Of a DNA stretch of 5,579 nt, positions 1 to 5,579 are shown piece after piece. The DNA lies in NCBI GenBank assembly GCA_004357415.1, contig SMVY01000175.1, forward strand, positions 1-5,579, in the 5' to 3' direction. This DNA is from Gemmatimonadota bacterium (lineage in GTDB: Bacteria; Gemmatimonadota; Gemmatimonadetes; Gemmatimonadales; GWC2-71-9). Under the pieces are notes generated by a model, which was not told the DNA's origin, did not search any database, and saw nothing but the letters and a program-made list of their open reading frames with translations. How positions within the stretch are numbered: position 1 is the first letter of the stretch; every line of letters begins with the position of its first letter. A program made the translations under genes and the position numbers.

Positions 1-67
1 CAGGTCGTGGAACGGCCAAGAATATCGAGGATGCGATAGCGGCGATACCGATGTGCTGCATGCGCAT
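1..67 (-). CDS. N-terminus of a probable exported protein (partial, runs off the left edge)
   Basis: Read on the minus strand from an ATG at 67, the 22 visible codons give MRMQHIGIAAIASSIFLAVP followed by Arg-Pro, with no stop before the window ends. An Arg in the first residues followed by a run of Ile, Ala, Leu, Phe and Val is the usual layout of a signal peptide or N-terminal membrane anchor. A second in-frame ATG lies two codons downstream at 61. The ATG at 67 is preferred because a GGAGAG motif stands 5 bases upstream. The mature protein is outside the window, so no function can be given. The gene is divergent from the SnoaL-like gene at 317. It could be a chance open frame, but the start signal and the hydrophobic pattern together argue for a real gene. 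Confidence 0.55.
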   Translation of the reverse strand, partial: MRMQHIGIAAIASSIFLAVPRP

Positions 68-72
68 GGCTA

Positions 73-78
73 CTCTCC
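73..78 (-). promoter_or_regulatory. Ribosome-binding site for the left-edge minus-strand gene
   Basis: The minus strand reads GGAGAG here, ending 5 bases before the ATG at 67. It is a good match to the anti-Shine-Dalgarno sequence at normal spacing and is the main reason for calling a gene start at the window edge. Confidence 0.5.
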
Positions 79-99
79 GGGAAGTATGTAGGCGCTGGC

Positions 100-213
100 A
101 TGAGGTGCGTCCAGCAACAGCGGTCGAATATGGTTCAGGCGGGACCGCTCGGCTACCTGTGGCTGTCGACCGACCGGGGCTCAGACTATCTTGCCCTCCT
201 CCGCCTGAATTGA
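100..213 (+). pseudogene. Possible C-terminal remnant of a PQQ-dependent sugar dehydrogenase-like gene
   Basis: The frame from ATG 100 to TGA 211-213 encodes 37 residues. Its last part, VQAGPLGYLWLSTDRG followed by SDYLALLRLN, resembles from memory the C-terminal strand of soluble PQQ-dependent glucose/sorbosone dehydrogenases, which typically end in a pattern like V-R-x-GPDGYLY-L-T-D-x-x-x-x-x-LLRL. The frame is open back to a TAG at 37-39, but the residues before about codon 10 show no such resemblance, and the other two plus-strand frames do not continue it either. No ribosome-binding site of note precedes ATG 100. I read it as the tail of a gene whose body was lost, lying between two divergent genes. 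The match is short and was not tested by a search, so it may be chance. Confidence 0.35.
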
Positions 214-304
214 CCGCTTAGTGAAACAGGCCGGGCTCGGCGAGCGTATCGCCAGAAAACGGTATAGCTGCCGCGTCTGAGCTGACCAATCCCACGACTA
301 CCAT

Positions 305-308
305 GAGG
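305..308 (+). promoter_or_regulatory. Ribosome-binding site supporting the GTG start at 317
   Basis: GAGG lies 8 bases before the GTG at 317 and favours that codon as the start. It overlaps the alternative ATG at 303 (ATGAGG), which itself has no Shine-Dalgarno motif upstream. Confidence 0.45.
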
Positions 309-316
309 CCTATCTG

Positions 317-1210
317 GTGACCGCTCTCGCACAGATCTTGCTCCTCGCTGCCGCCGGCCTGGGGTCGACCGCCGACTCGACCGAAACGATCGCCGCCCGC
401 TATCTCGCCCTGACGTTTGCCCAGCAGTACGACGCACTCGAGGATGTCTACGCCGAGGACGTCTTTTTCGTCGACCCCACCGGGGACGTGTGGAATGGCC
501 CCGGATCGAAAGGTGTTCACGGAGCGGGCAGTCTGATCGCACTGCAGAAATCGTGGGGCCTGACCAGCGCCGACTTCGCCATCGACGAGCAGTTCGCCGT
601 TGGCGAATATGCCCTCTTCCGCGGCCAACTAACCTGGACGACGAGAAGCAACCCTGACGGGGTCACCACGGACTTCATGACGATCATCCGGGTGGTGGAC
701 GGGAAGGTGGCAGAGCGCCACGATTACGGGAACTATCTCGGGGCGTTCGGCGGCTCGATGTCTGACGAGATTCACGCCAATGCGGAAACGTCCGAGGATG
801 TCGGTGCCAAGTACTTCCACGCGTATCTCGATCAACGGCACGACGTCATGGAACAGCTATATGATGCCGAAGTGTCGTTCCAGGATCCGACCGCGGCATA
901 CTTCGGCGGCCAGTCCTCGGCTCTCTATCAGGGTCGCGACAGCGTGGTCACGATGATGGCACGGGTGTTCCAGACCATCAGTAACTTAGCCTTCGATGTG
1001 GAAGATGCCTGGTTCTCGAACCACCACGCGGTGTTCATGGGAACCGTCCGCTTTACCCTGGTTGCTGCCGCGGCGGGCACACCCGAAGACGTGACCTTCG
1101 AGCACTCCGCGGTATTCGTGATCACCGTGGTGGATGGCCTGGTGGTGGCCCATCGGGATTTCGTGGACTACTCTACGTTCCGAGATCAGTTGGAGGCCGC
1201 CGGCGGATGA
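317..1210 (+). CDS. Tandem two-domain SnoaL/NTF2-like protein, possibly exported
   Basis: This 297-residue protein contains two copies of a SnoaL/NTF2-like fold, at about residues 24-145 and 160-292. The copies can be aligned by eye. Tyr29 matches Tyr166 and the Asp-Pro-Thr at 53-55 matches 190-192, both 137 residues apart; VVDG at 126-129 matches 271-274, and Asp136/Tyr140 match Asp281/Tyr285, 145 apart. Members of this family range from small-molecule isomerases and hydroxylases to binding proteins with no catalysis, so no substrate can be named. The first ~20 residues (MTALAQILLLAAAGLGSTAD) are hydrophobic and lie outside the first domain. They look like a signal peptide that lacks the usual basic residue. 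The start is GTG because the frame has no ATG back to the TGA at 278-280, and GAGG is well placed before 317. The gene converges on the DUF2784 gene with 25 bases between stops and no clear terminator. Confidence 0.8.
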   Translation: MTALAQILLLAAAGLGSTADSTETIAARYLALTFAQQYDALEDVYAEDVFFVDPTGDVWNGPGSKGVHGAGSLIALQKSWGLTSADFAIDEQFAVGEYALFRGQLTWTTRSNPDGVTTDFMTIIRVVDGKVAERHDYGNYLGAFGGSMSDEIHANAETSEDVGAKYFHAYLDQRHDVMEQLYDAEVSFQDPTAAYFGGQSSALYQGRDSVVTMMARVFQTISNLAFDVEDAWFSNHHAVFMGTVRFTLVAAAAGTPEDVTFEHSAVFVITVVDGLVVAHRDFVDYSTFRDQLEAAGG

Positions 1211-1235
1211 GCCACCCACACGGACGTCCCTGCCA

Positions 1236-1610
1236 CTATCGACTCATCGCTCGTCTCCACTTTAACCACACCAGGGCGTACAACAGCCCGTTGACCACCA
1301 CGACCACGGCACCCAATGTGAGTTGGACGGTTCTCGTGAGACCGGCCGGGTAGAGCAGCGGCAGGATGTAGTGTTCTATGAACCCGCCGGCGTATCCAGC
1401 CTGACCGCCGAGGGTTCTCAGTCGGTTCTCCCAGGGTGTCAACGGACAGATCCAGCCCTGGAATTCGATGAGCGCACCCCACGTGGCAGCGGGGAAATGA
1501 AGCCACAACACTCTGGGCCAGCGGAGTGCCGCTAACGCTCCGAACAGGACGAAGAAGATAAACGCCAAATGGATCAGAACGACGAGGTCTGCAGCGATGC
1601 GATAGATCAC
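1236..1610 (-). CDS. DUF2784 family small integral membrane protein
   Basis: The 124-residue product has hydrophobic segments at about 6-29, 35-52 and 95-117, with a weaker one near 77-90, and a basic C-terminal tail (KWRR at 117-120). Family marks from memory are the LHF at 37-39, the conserved stretch EFQGWICPLTPWENRLR at 49-65 and the FIEHYILPLLYP segment at 77-88. These fit DUF2784, a family of unknown function, and the length is normal for it. The start is a GTG at 1610. An in-frame TGA lies only two codons upstream and no good alternative start occurs early in the frame. I see no Shine-Dalgarno sequence before it. It sits 71 bases downstream of korB on the same strand, so it may be co-transcribed with korAB, although the gap allows its own promoter. 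Its function is unknown. Confidence 0.85.
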   Translation of the reverse strand: MIYRIAADLVVLIHLAFIFFVLFGALAALRWPRVLWLHFPAATWGALIEFQGWICPLTPWENRLRTLGGQAGYAGGFIEHYILPLLYPAGLTRTVQLTLGAVVVVVNGLLYALVWLKWRRAMSR

Positions 1611-1631
1611 GAGTCGTCAGGCGAATAGGCA

Positions 1632-1649
1632 GTCTGCCGGAAGGCGGAC
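1632..1649. other. Short inverted repeat between korB and the DUF2784 gene
   Basis: GTCTGCC and GGCGGAC flank a GGAA loop, giving a 7-base stem with one imperfect pair. Read as plus-strand RNA that pair is G-U and the loop is of GNRA type; read as minus-strand RNA, the direction of korB transcription, it is an A-C mismatch. No T-run follows on either strand. It is at most a weak attenuator or RNA-processing point after korB, and may be chance in GC-rich DNA. The rest of the 71-base gap shows nothing else recognisable. Confidence 0.2.
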
Positions 1650-1681
1650 AGGCGGTCGGGGTTCTCGCTTACAGTCCTAGG

Positions 1682-2689
1682 TTACGCGACGGTCCAGGTT
1701 CGGGTCTTGCGGATCAGATCGTTCAGAGACACGTCACTACGGGCTTCACCGAGTGCGGCCACCTGGACTTCATAGCTGTCGATGGGATCGTTGTACAGCA
1801 CGCCGAGCACTTGGGGAAACGCCGGAGGCTTGAGGGTACCAAGGAGGCTGGCCAGCGTCTTGTTGGTCTGGTCGTGTATCAGGATGTCGTCTTCGGTGAT
1901 GCCATCTTGGCCGATGACGACGGCCTCGACATCGAGCGCACCTGGCTTGAGACGGATACCACGGTTGCCGTCCTTGCCGTACCGGAGCGGCTTGCCGTGT
2001 TCCACGTGCAGTTGCGTATCTGGTGCGTTGGCCCGGTCGGTGAAATCGTGGAACACGTCGTCGTTGTACACCGGGCAGTTTTGGAAAATCTCCACGAACG
2101 ACGCGCCCCGGTGTGCGTGCGCGGCCGTGAAGACCTCGATCAAGTGCTTCTGGTCGATGTCGATTGCCCGGGCGACGAACCGGGCACCTGCCCCGAGGGC
2201 GACTGCCACCGGGCTCAGTGGGTGGGCGATCGAGCCGCGAGGTGAGGTCGGGGACTTGGTGCCGACGCGCGACGTGGGTGACACCTGTCCCTTGGTCAGT
2301 CCGTAAATCTCGTTGTTGAACAGCAGGATCTGCAGATCGACGTTCCGCCGCAACACGTGCAGCATGTGGTTGCCGCCGATACTCAACCCGTCACCGTCGC
2401 CGGTGATGACCCACACGTCGAGGTCGGGGTTGGCCATTTTCAGGCCCGTGGCGATCGCCGGGGCCCGGCCATGGATGGTGTGAAATCCGTAGGTCGACAA
2501 ATAGTAAGGAAAGCGCGACGAGCAACCGATGCCGGAGACGAACGCCGTCCGTTCCGGAGCGACTTCGAGGTTGGCCAGAGTCTTCTGGATGGCCTTGAGA
2601 ATGGCATAATCGCCGCAGCCCGGACACCAGCGGACTTCCTGGTCGGAGGCGAAATCTTTCGGCTTGAGCGGTTGGGTGGTGGTCGTCAT
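1682..2689 (-). CDS. korB: 2-oxoacid (probably 2-oxoglutarate):ferredoxin oxidoreductase, beta subunit
   Basis: KorB is the thiamine-diphosphate-binding subunit of the cytoplasmic enzyme that oxidatively decarboxylates a 2-oxoacid to its acyl-CoA and reduces ferredoxin. The 335-residue length is normal. Visible motifs are WCPGCGDY at 21-28 and GIGCSSRF at 53-60, which with Cys205 in NCPVYND supply four cysteines (22, 25, 56, 205) for one [4Fe-4S] cluster. The Mg/thiamine-diphosphate site is GDGDGLSIGGNH at 97-108, together with FNNEIYGLTKGQ at 124-135. HGRAPAIATGLK at 73-84 is also typical. The ATG at 2689 is 3 bases after the korA stop and has GGAG inside the last korA codons, which implies translational coupling. 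The gene ends in TAA. 2-Oxoglutarate is the likely substrate from similarity in style to the mycobacterial KorB, but pyruvate or another 2-oxoacid cannot be excluded from sequence alone. Confidence 0.93.
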   Translation of the reverse strand: MTTTTQPLKPKDFASDQEVRWCPGCGDYAILKAIQKTLANLEVAPERTAFVSGIGCSSRFPYYLSTYGFHTIHGRAPAIATGLKMANPDLDVWVITGDGDGLSIGGNHMLHVLRRNVDLQILLFNNEIYGLTKGQVSPTSRVGTKSPTSPRGSIAHPLSPVAVALGAGARFVARAIDIDQKHLIEVFTAAHAHRGASFVEIFQNCPVYNDDVFHDFTDRANAPDTQLHVEHGKPLRYGKDGNRGIRLKPGALDVEAVVIGQDGITEDDILIHDQTNKTLASLLGTLKPPAFPQVLGVLYNDPIDSYEVQVAALGEARSDVSLNDLIRKTRTWTVA

Positions 2690-2692
2690 GAG

Positions 2693-4573
2693 CTACTCCA
2701 GGGCCGCGTCGATGGCCGACGCTACTTCGGAAATCTTGAACGGTTGGCCGGTGATCTTATTCAGTCCCTCGGCGGGGACGAGGTACCGGCTTCTGAGCAT
2801 CGTCACCAACTGGCCGGCATTCATCTCGGGGACCAGGATCTTCTCGAACCCGTCCAGCAGCGATCCTAGGTTGGCCGGGAACGGGTTGAGATATCGCAGG
2901 TGAATGTGCGACACCGAGTGCCCCCGCTCACGAGCCTGCTCGACGGCCTTGTTGATCGGTCCGAAAGTGGATCCCCATCCGACCAGGGCGAGCGCTCCCG
3001 TCCGATCCCCCAGGGCGACATCCTGCTGGGGAATGTCGTTGGCGATGTTGGCGATCTTCGCGGCCCGCAGATCGGTCATCGCCTGGTGGTTGGCGGGATC
3101 ATAGGAAATGTGCCCCGACCCTTGCTCCTTCTCGAGCCCGCCGATCCGGTGCATCAAACCGGGGGTGCCGGGTACGGCCCAGGGGCGAGCCAGAGTCTCC
3201 GGATCATGGTCGAACGGCTGGAAGCCCTCCGGGTCTGTTCGCTGTCGCGCCGGCCAGTCTTCCAGTGCATCCAGGTCGGGGATGAGCCAGGGTTCCGCGG
3301 CATTGGCGAGATACCCATCCGACAGGAGAATCACCGGCGTCATGTACTTGGTGGCCAGGCGGACGGCCTCCCGCGCCACGTCGAAGCAATCGATTGACGT
3401 CGCCGCGGCCAGCACGGCAACCGGCGTGTCACCGTTCCGGCCGTAGACGGCCTGGAACAGGTCGGACTGCTCGGTCTTGGTGGGCAAGCCGGTGGACGGC
3501 CCCGCCCGCTGGATGTTGAGGATCACCAGGGGAAGTTCGACGCTGACCGCCAGGCCGATCGCCTCGGTCTTGAGCGCGATGCCGGGGCCGGACGACGATG
3601 TGACGCCCAATGCGCCGCCGTACGAGGCCCCGATCGCCGAGCAGATGGCTGCGATTTCGTCCTCGGCCTGGAAAGTATAGACGCCCAGTTCGCGCATCGT
3701 CACCAGCGCGTGCAACACGGGTGAGGCCGGGGTGATGGGGTAGGAGCCGAAGACCAGCCGGTCCACTCCGGCCGACCGGAGGCCTGACACCAGGCCCCAC
3801 ACGAGGGCTTCGGTCCCGGTGATGGTCCGGTACTCCCCGGAAGGGAGATCCGCGTCCTTGACGCGGTAACCGACGAGATTGCCCGACAGTTCGGCCGTTT
3901 CGCCGTAGGCGTGGCCGGCGGTGAGGGCGGCGGTGTTGGACTGGGCCAGCGTCTCGCGGCTGGCGAATTTCTTGGTCAACCAGGCAGTCGTGGCCGTGAG
4001 ATCACGGTCGTACATCCATAGCATGAGCCCGAGCGCCCACATGTTACGACACCTGAGCGCCTCCTTCTTGCTGAGTCCGAAACCTTCCACCGCGCTCATG
4101 GTCAACCGGGTGATGTCCAGCGGGATCACCTGGTAGGGGGCCAAGGTGTCGTCTTCCAGTGGGTTGGCGTGGTAGCCCGCCTTGACGAGGTTGCGCTCGC
4201 TGAAGCTCCCGGTGTCGGCTACGATGGTGCCGCCCAGGCTGAGGTTGGCCAGGCTCACCTTCAAGGCCGCCGGATTCATGGCTACCAGGACATCGACCTC
4301 GTCACCGGCGGTCTTGACGTCGATCGATCCGAAGTGGATCTGGAACGCCGACACGCCGAACGTCGTCCCCACGGGTGCCCTGATCTCGGCCGGGTAATCG
4401 GGGAACGTCGTGAGGTCGAGGCCGGCCAGCGCCGTCTCCATGGTGAACTGTGAACCGGTCATTTGCATGCCGTCGCCGGAATCACCGGCAAAACGGACCA
4501 CAACGGACTCGCGAACCTCGCGGGCTTGCTGGCCGCCGGAAGCGTCGGTCGTCTTGGGTAGGGTGGTGCTCAT
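2693..4573 (-). CDS. korA: 2-oxoacid (probably 2-oxoglutarate):ferredoxin oxidoreductase, fused gamma-alpha subunit
   Basis: This 626-residue chain joins a gamma domain (about 23-215) to the alpha pyrimidine-binding and C-terminal domains (about 250-626), the fused layout found in actinobacteria and some other bacteria. In the gamma part, RFAGDSGDGMQMTGSQF at 27-43 is the family signature. The alpha part has FGSYPITPASP at 275-285 (substrate/CoA side), AEDEIAAI at 313-320 with the glutamates expected near thiamine diphosphate, SSSGPG at 336-341, and IQRAGPSTGLPTKTEQSDL at 364-382, a strong mark of KorA. The chain has no ferredoxin-like cysteine cluster, so the cluster comes from KorB. I chose ATG 4573 over the TTG directly before it at 4576 because GAAAGG stands 5 bases from the ATG but only 2 from the TTG. 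The gene leads the korAB operon, diverges from ppk2, and ends in TAG. Confidence 0.93.
   Translation of the reverse strand: MSTTLPKTTDASGGQQAREVRESVVVRFAGDSGDGMQMTGSQFTMETALAGLDLTTFPDYPAEIRAPVGTTFGVSAFQIHFGSIDVKTAGDEVDVLVAMNPAALKVSLANLSLGGTIVADTGSFSERNLVKAGYHANPLEDDTLAPYQVIPLDITRLTMSAVEGFGLSKKEALRCRNMWALGLMLWMYDRDLTATTAWLTKKFASRETLAQSNTAALTAGHAYGETAELSGNLVGYRVKDADLPSGEYRTITGTEALVWGLVSGLRSAGVDRLVFGSYPITPASPVLHALVTMRELGVYTFQAEDEIAAICSAIGASYGGALGVTSSSGPGIALKTEAIGLAVSVELPLVILNIQRAGPSTGLPTKTEQSDLFQAVYGRNGDTPVAVLAAATSIDCFDVAREAVRLATKYMTPVILLSDGYLANAAEPWLIPDLDALEDWPARQRTDPEGFQPFDHDPETLARPWAVPGTPGLMHRIGGLEKEQGSGHISYDPANHQAMTDLRAAKIANIANDIPQQDVALGDRTGALALVGWGSTFGPINKAVEQARERGHSVSHIHLRYLNPFPANLGSLLDGFEKILVPEMNAGQLVTMLRSRYLVPAEGLNKITGQPFKISEVASAIDAALE
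2696..2699 (-). promoter_or_regulatory. korB ribosome-binding site inside the end of korA
   Basis: The minus strand reads CTGGAGTAGCTCATG: GGAG spans the last sense codons of korA, the korA TAG follows, and the korB ATG starts 6 bases after the motif. A ribosome ending korA covers this site, the usual arrangement for coupled translation of two subunits needed in equal amounts. Confidence 0.7.
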
Positions 4574-4578
4574 CAAGG

Positions 4579-4584
4579 CCTTTC
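4579..4584 (-). promoter_or_regulatory. korA ribosome-binding site
   Basis: GAAAGG on the minus strand ends 5 bases before the ATG at 4573. This spacing decides the start in favour of that ATG rather than the adjacent TTG at 4576. Confidence 0.55.
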
Positions 4585-4675
4585 GTAGAATCGCCAGCGC
4601 CGTATGGGTGTGGCGCTCCTCACGGAATCTGCCCGGAATGCCGGTCCGGCGCTACCGTCCCCTGCGGATCCCCTT

Positions 4676-4702
4676 TTGCGCCCAGTTCCAGGATGTTACC
4701 AT
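4676..4702 (+). promoter_or_regulatory. Weak candidate promoter for ppk2
   Basis: TTGCGC at 4676-4681 could act as a -35 element and TACCAT at 4697-4702, preceded by TG at 4694-4695, as an extended -10 element, with 15 bases between them. Both matches to consensus are partial and the spacing is short. If real, transcription would start near 4709, which would rule out the in-frame ATG at 4693 and support the start at 4750. Confidence 0.2.
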
Positions 4703-4749
4703 CTGATACCTATCGGTTTCTCCTACGGCCCAACCATTGCCTGAATGCC

Positions 4750-5579
4750 ATGACCCGTTTCGATATCGGCGATACCTCCGAGAGTACCCTCCACCAGACC
4801 GGGGAGGTCGGGGAACCCGTCAAGCTCACCAAGAAGACATACGACAGGGAGCTCAACCGGCTCCAGATCGAATTGGTCAAGCTGCAAGAGCACGTCATCC
4901 AGGATGGCCTCAAGGTGGTGGTCATCTTCGAGGGCCGGGATGGTGCGGGGAAGGGCGGCACCATCAAGCGTATTACCGAAACCCTGAATCCCCGGATCGT
5001 CAGGGTCGTGGCCCTCCCGAAACCGACGGAGAAAGAACGCACCCAGTGGTACTTCCAGCGCTATGTCGCCCACCTTCCCTCGGCCGGCGAGATGGTGCTG
5101 TTCGATCGCAGTTGGTATAACCGTGCGGGTGTGGAGCGCGTAATGGGGTTTTGTACCGACGCGGAATACACCGAGTTCTTGCGGACCACCCCGCAGTTCG
5201 AGCGATCCCTCATCCGCTCGGGCATTGTTCTCATCAAGTACTGGTTTTCGGTCAGCGCCGAGGAGCAGGAACGCCGATTCCGCAAACGCATCCAGAATCC
5301 CACCAAACGGTGGAAACTGAGCGGGATGGACCTCACCGCTCGGACGCACTGGGTGGACTACGCGCGGGCCAAGGACGAAATGTTTGCCTACACCGACATC
5401 AAGCAGTCGCCCTGGTTCGTGGTCGAGGCCGACAACAAGAAGGCTGCCCGGCTCAACTGCATCAGCCACCTCCTCAGCATGATTCCCTACGACGAACCCG
5501 AGCACCAACCCATCGAGCTGCCGCCGCTGCAGGACGACAAGTACGTCCGCACCCCCTCCGATGAGCAAACCTTCGTGCC
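4750..5579 (+). CDS. ppk2: Polyphosphate kinase 2 (PPK2), 3' end beyond the window
   Basis: The frame is open from ATG 4750 to the window edge, 276 codons with no stop. PPK2 enzymes transfer phosphate between inorganic polyphosphate and nucleotides, usually making GTP or ATP from the diphosphate. The P-loop fold is clear: Walker A at 61-70 (EGRDGAGKGG), then TIKRITETLNPR at 71-82, Walker B VLFDRSWYNRAGVE at 116-129, the VMGFC motif at 131-135, and the lid region WKLSGMDL at 188-195 with DYARAKDEM at 203-211. It follows the mycobacterial single-domain PPK2 closely from memory, and only a few dozen residues should be missing. The start at 4750 places about 30 residues before the conserved KLQ-rich helix, as expected. 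An upstream in-frame ATG at 4693 would add 19 residues that do not look family-like, and neither start has a good Shine-Dalgarno sequence. The class (NDP or NMP kinase) is probably the NDP-type class I, but this is not certain. Confidence 0.93.
   Translation, partial: MTRFDIGDTSESTLHQTGEVGEPVKLTKKTYDRELNRLQIELVKLQEHVIQDGLKVVVIFEGRDGAGKGGTIKRITETLNPRIVRVVALPKPTEKERTQWYFQRYVAHLPSAGEMVLFDRSWYNRAGVERVMGFCTDAEYTEFLRTTPQFERSLIRSGIVLIKYWFSVSAEEQERRFRKRIQNPTKRWKLSGMDLTARTHWVDYARAKDEMFAYTDIKQSPWFVVEADNKKAARLNCISHLLSMIPYDEPEHQPIELPPLQDDKYVRTPSDEQTFV

Larger units (their letters stand above)
4574..4749. promoter_or_regulatory. Divergent korA/ppk2 intergenic region
   Basis: These 176 bases lie between the starts of korA (minus) and ppk2 (plus), so promoters for both genes should be here. 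It is more AT-rich near 4672-4720 than in its korA-proximal half. GCCGG-T-CCGGC at 4640-4650 is an 11-base near-perfect dyad that could be a regulator site, but short GC palindromes are common in such DNA. I could not pick a convincing minus-strand promoter. No riboswitch or terminator structure is evident. Confidence 0.5.

Noticed and set aside
186..628. Minus-strand open frames overlapping the start of the SnoaL-like gene
   Set aside because: They are antisense to a domain-supported gene, and the translations are Arg-rich or featureless.
1211..1235. Bidirectional terminator between the convergent SnoaL-like and DUF2784 genes
   Set aside because: The 25-base gap has no inverted repeat or T-run.
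1632..1649. Rho-independent terminator after korB
   Set aside because: The stem is only 7 pairs with an A-C mismatch in the korB transcript direction and there is no T-run. It is kept only as a low-confidence inverted repeat.
1782..2869. Plus-strand open frames of 130-174 codons opposite korB and the end of korA
   Set aside because: They are shadows of strongly supported minus-strand genes, with no domain pattern.
2900..4453. Several plus-strand open frames of 60-165 codons opposite korA
   Set aside because: korA is covered end to end by family motifs. These frames have low-complexity, Arg/Pro/Ser-rich translations typical of antisense frames in GC-rich DNA.
4640..4650. GCCGG-T-CCGGC palindrome as an operator
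   Set aside because: It is a single short GC palindrome with no second copy in the intergenic region, which is expected by chance, so it is noted only within the intergenic entry.
4745..4753. Mini-frame ATG-CCA-TGA overlapping the ppk2 start
   Set aside because: It has two codons and no ribosome-binding site, and is probably accidental rather than a regulatory upstream frame.
4723..5568. Long minus-strand open frame (281 codons) across the right end
   Set aside because: It lies opposite the PPK2 frame, whose Walker A, Walker B and lid motifs are unmistakable. The antisense translation shows no recognisable domain and is a by-product of GC-rich codon use.

Overview
This 5.6 kb window is GC-rich, densely coded bacterial DNA, and I see no mobile element, CRISPR array, rRNA or tRNA in it. 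The organism is most likely an actinobacterium or close relative. The 2-oxoacid:ferredoxin oxidoreductase is the two-subunit kind with a fused gamma-alpha large chain, as in mycobacteria, and the polyphosphate kinase 2 at the right end closely follows the mycobacterial PPK2 pattern from memory. That placement is an inference from protein style, not a search result.

Left edge (1-316): the minus strand carries the first 22 codons of a probable exported protein that runs off the window, preceded by a good Shine-Dalgarno sequence. Between it and the next gene lies a short plus-strand frame (100-213) whose last ~26 codons resemble the C-terminal end of PQQ-dependent sugar (glucose/sorbosone) dehydrogenases. 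No body of such a gene is attached, so it is probably a gene remnant. Next (317-1210, plus) comes a protein built of two tandem SnoaL/NTF2-like domains, possibly exported. It converges on a small DUF2784-type membrane protein on the minus strand (1236-1610).

Centre (1682-4573, minus): korA-korB, a tightly coupled two-gene operon for a 2-oxoacid (probably 2-oxoglutarate):ferredoxin oxidoreductase. KorA supplies the gamma and pyrimidine-binding domains, and KorB supplies the thiamine-diphosphate/Mg site and the cysteines for a [4Fe-4S] cluster. The two genes are 3 bases apart and the korB ribosome-binding site lies inside the korA end. DUF2784 follows korB on the same strand after 71 bases and may be read through from the operon.

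Right edge (4574-5579): a 176-base divergent intergenic region separates korA from a plus-strand PPK2 gene, which is complete at its 5' end but leaves the window before its stop codon. PPK2 moves phosphate between polyphosphate and nucleotides, and KorAB links the TCA cycle to reduced ferredoxin. The shared upstream region allows co-regulation of the two, but nothing in the sequence proves it.

I did not find a convincing undescribed system. The items most worth a second look are the tandem two-domain SnoaL protein with its ambiguous N-terminus and the dehydrogenase-like remnant.
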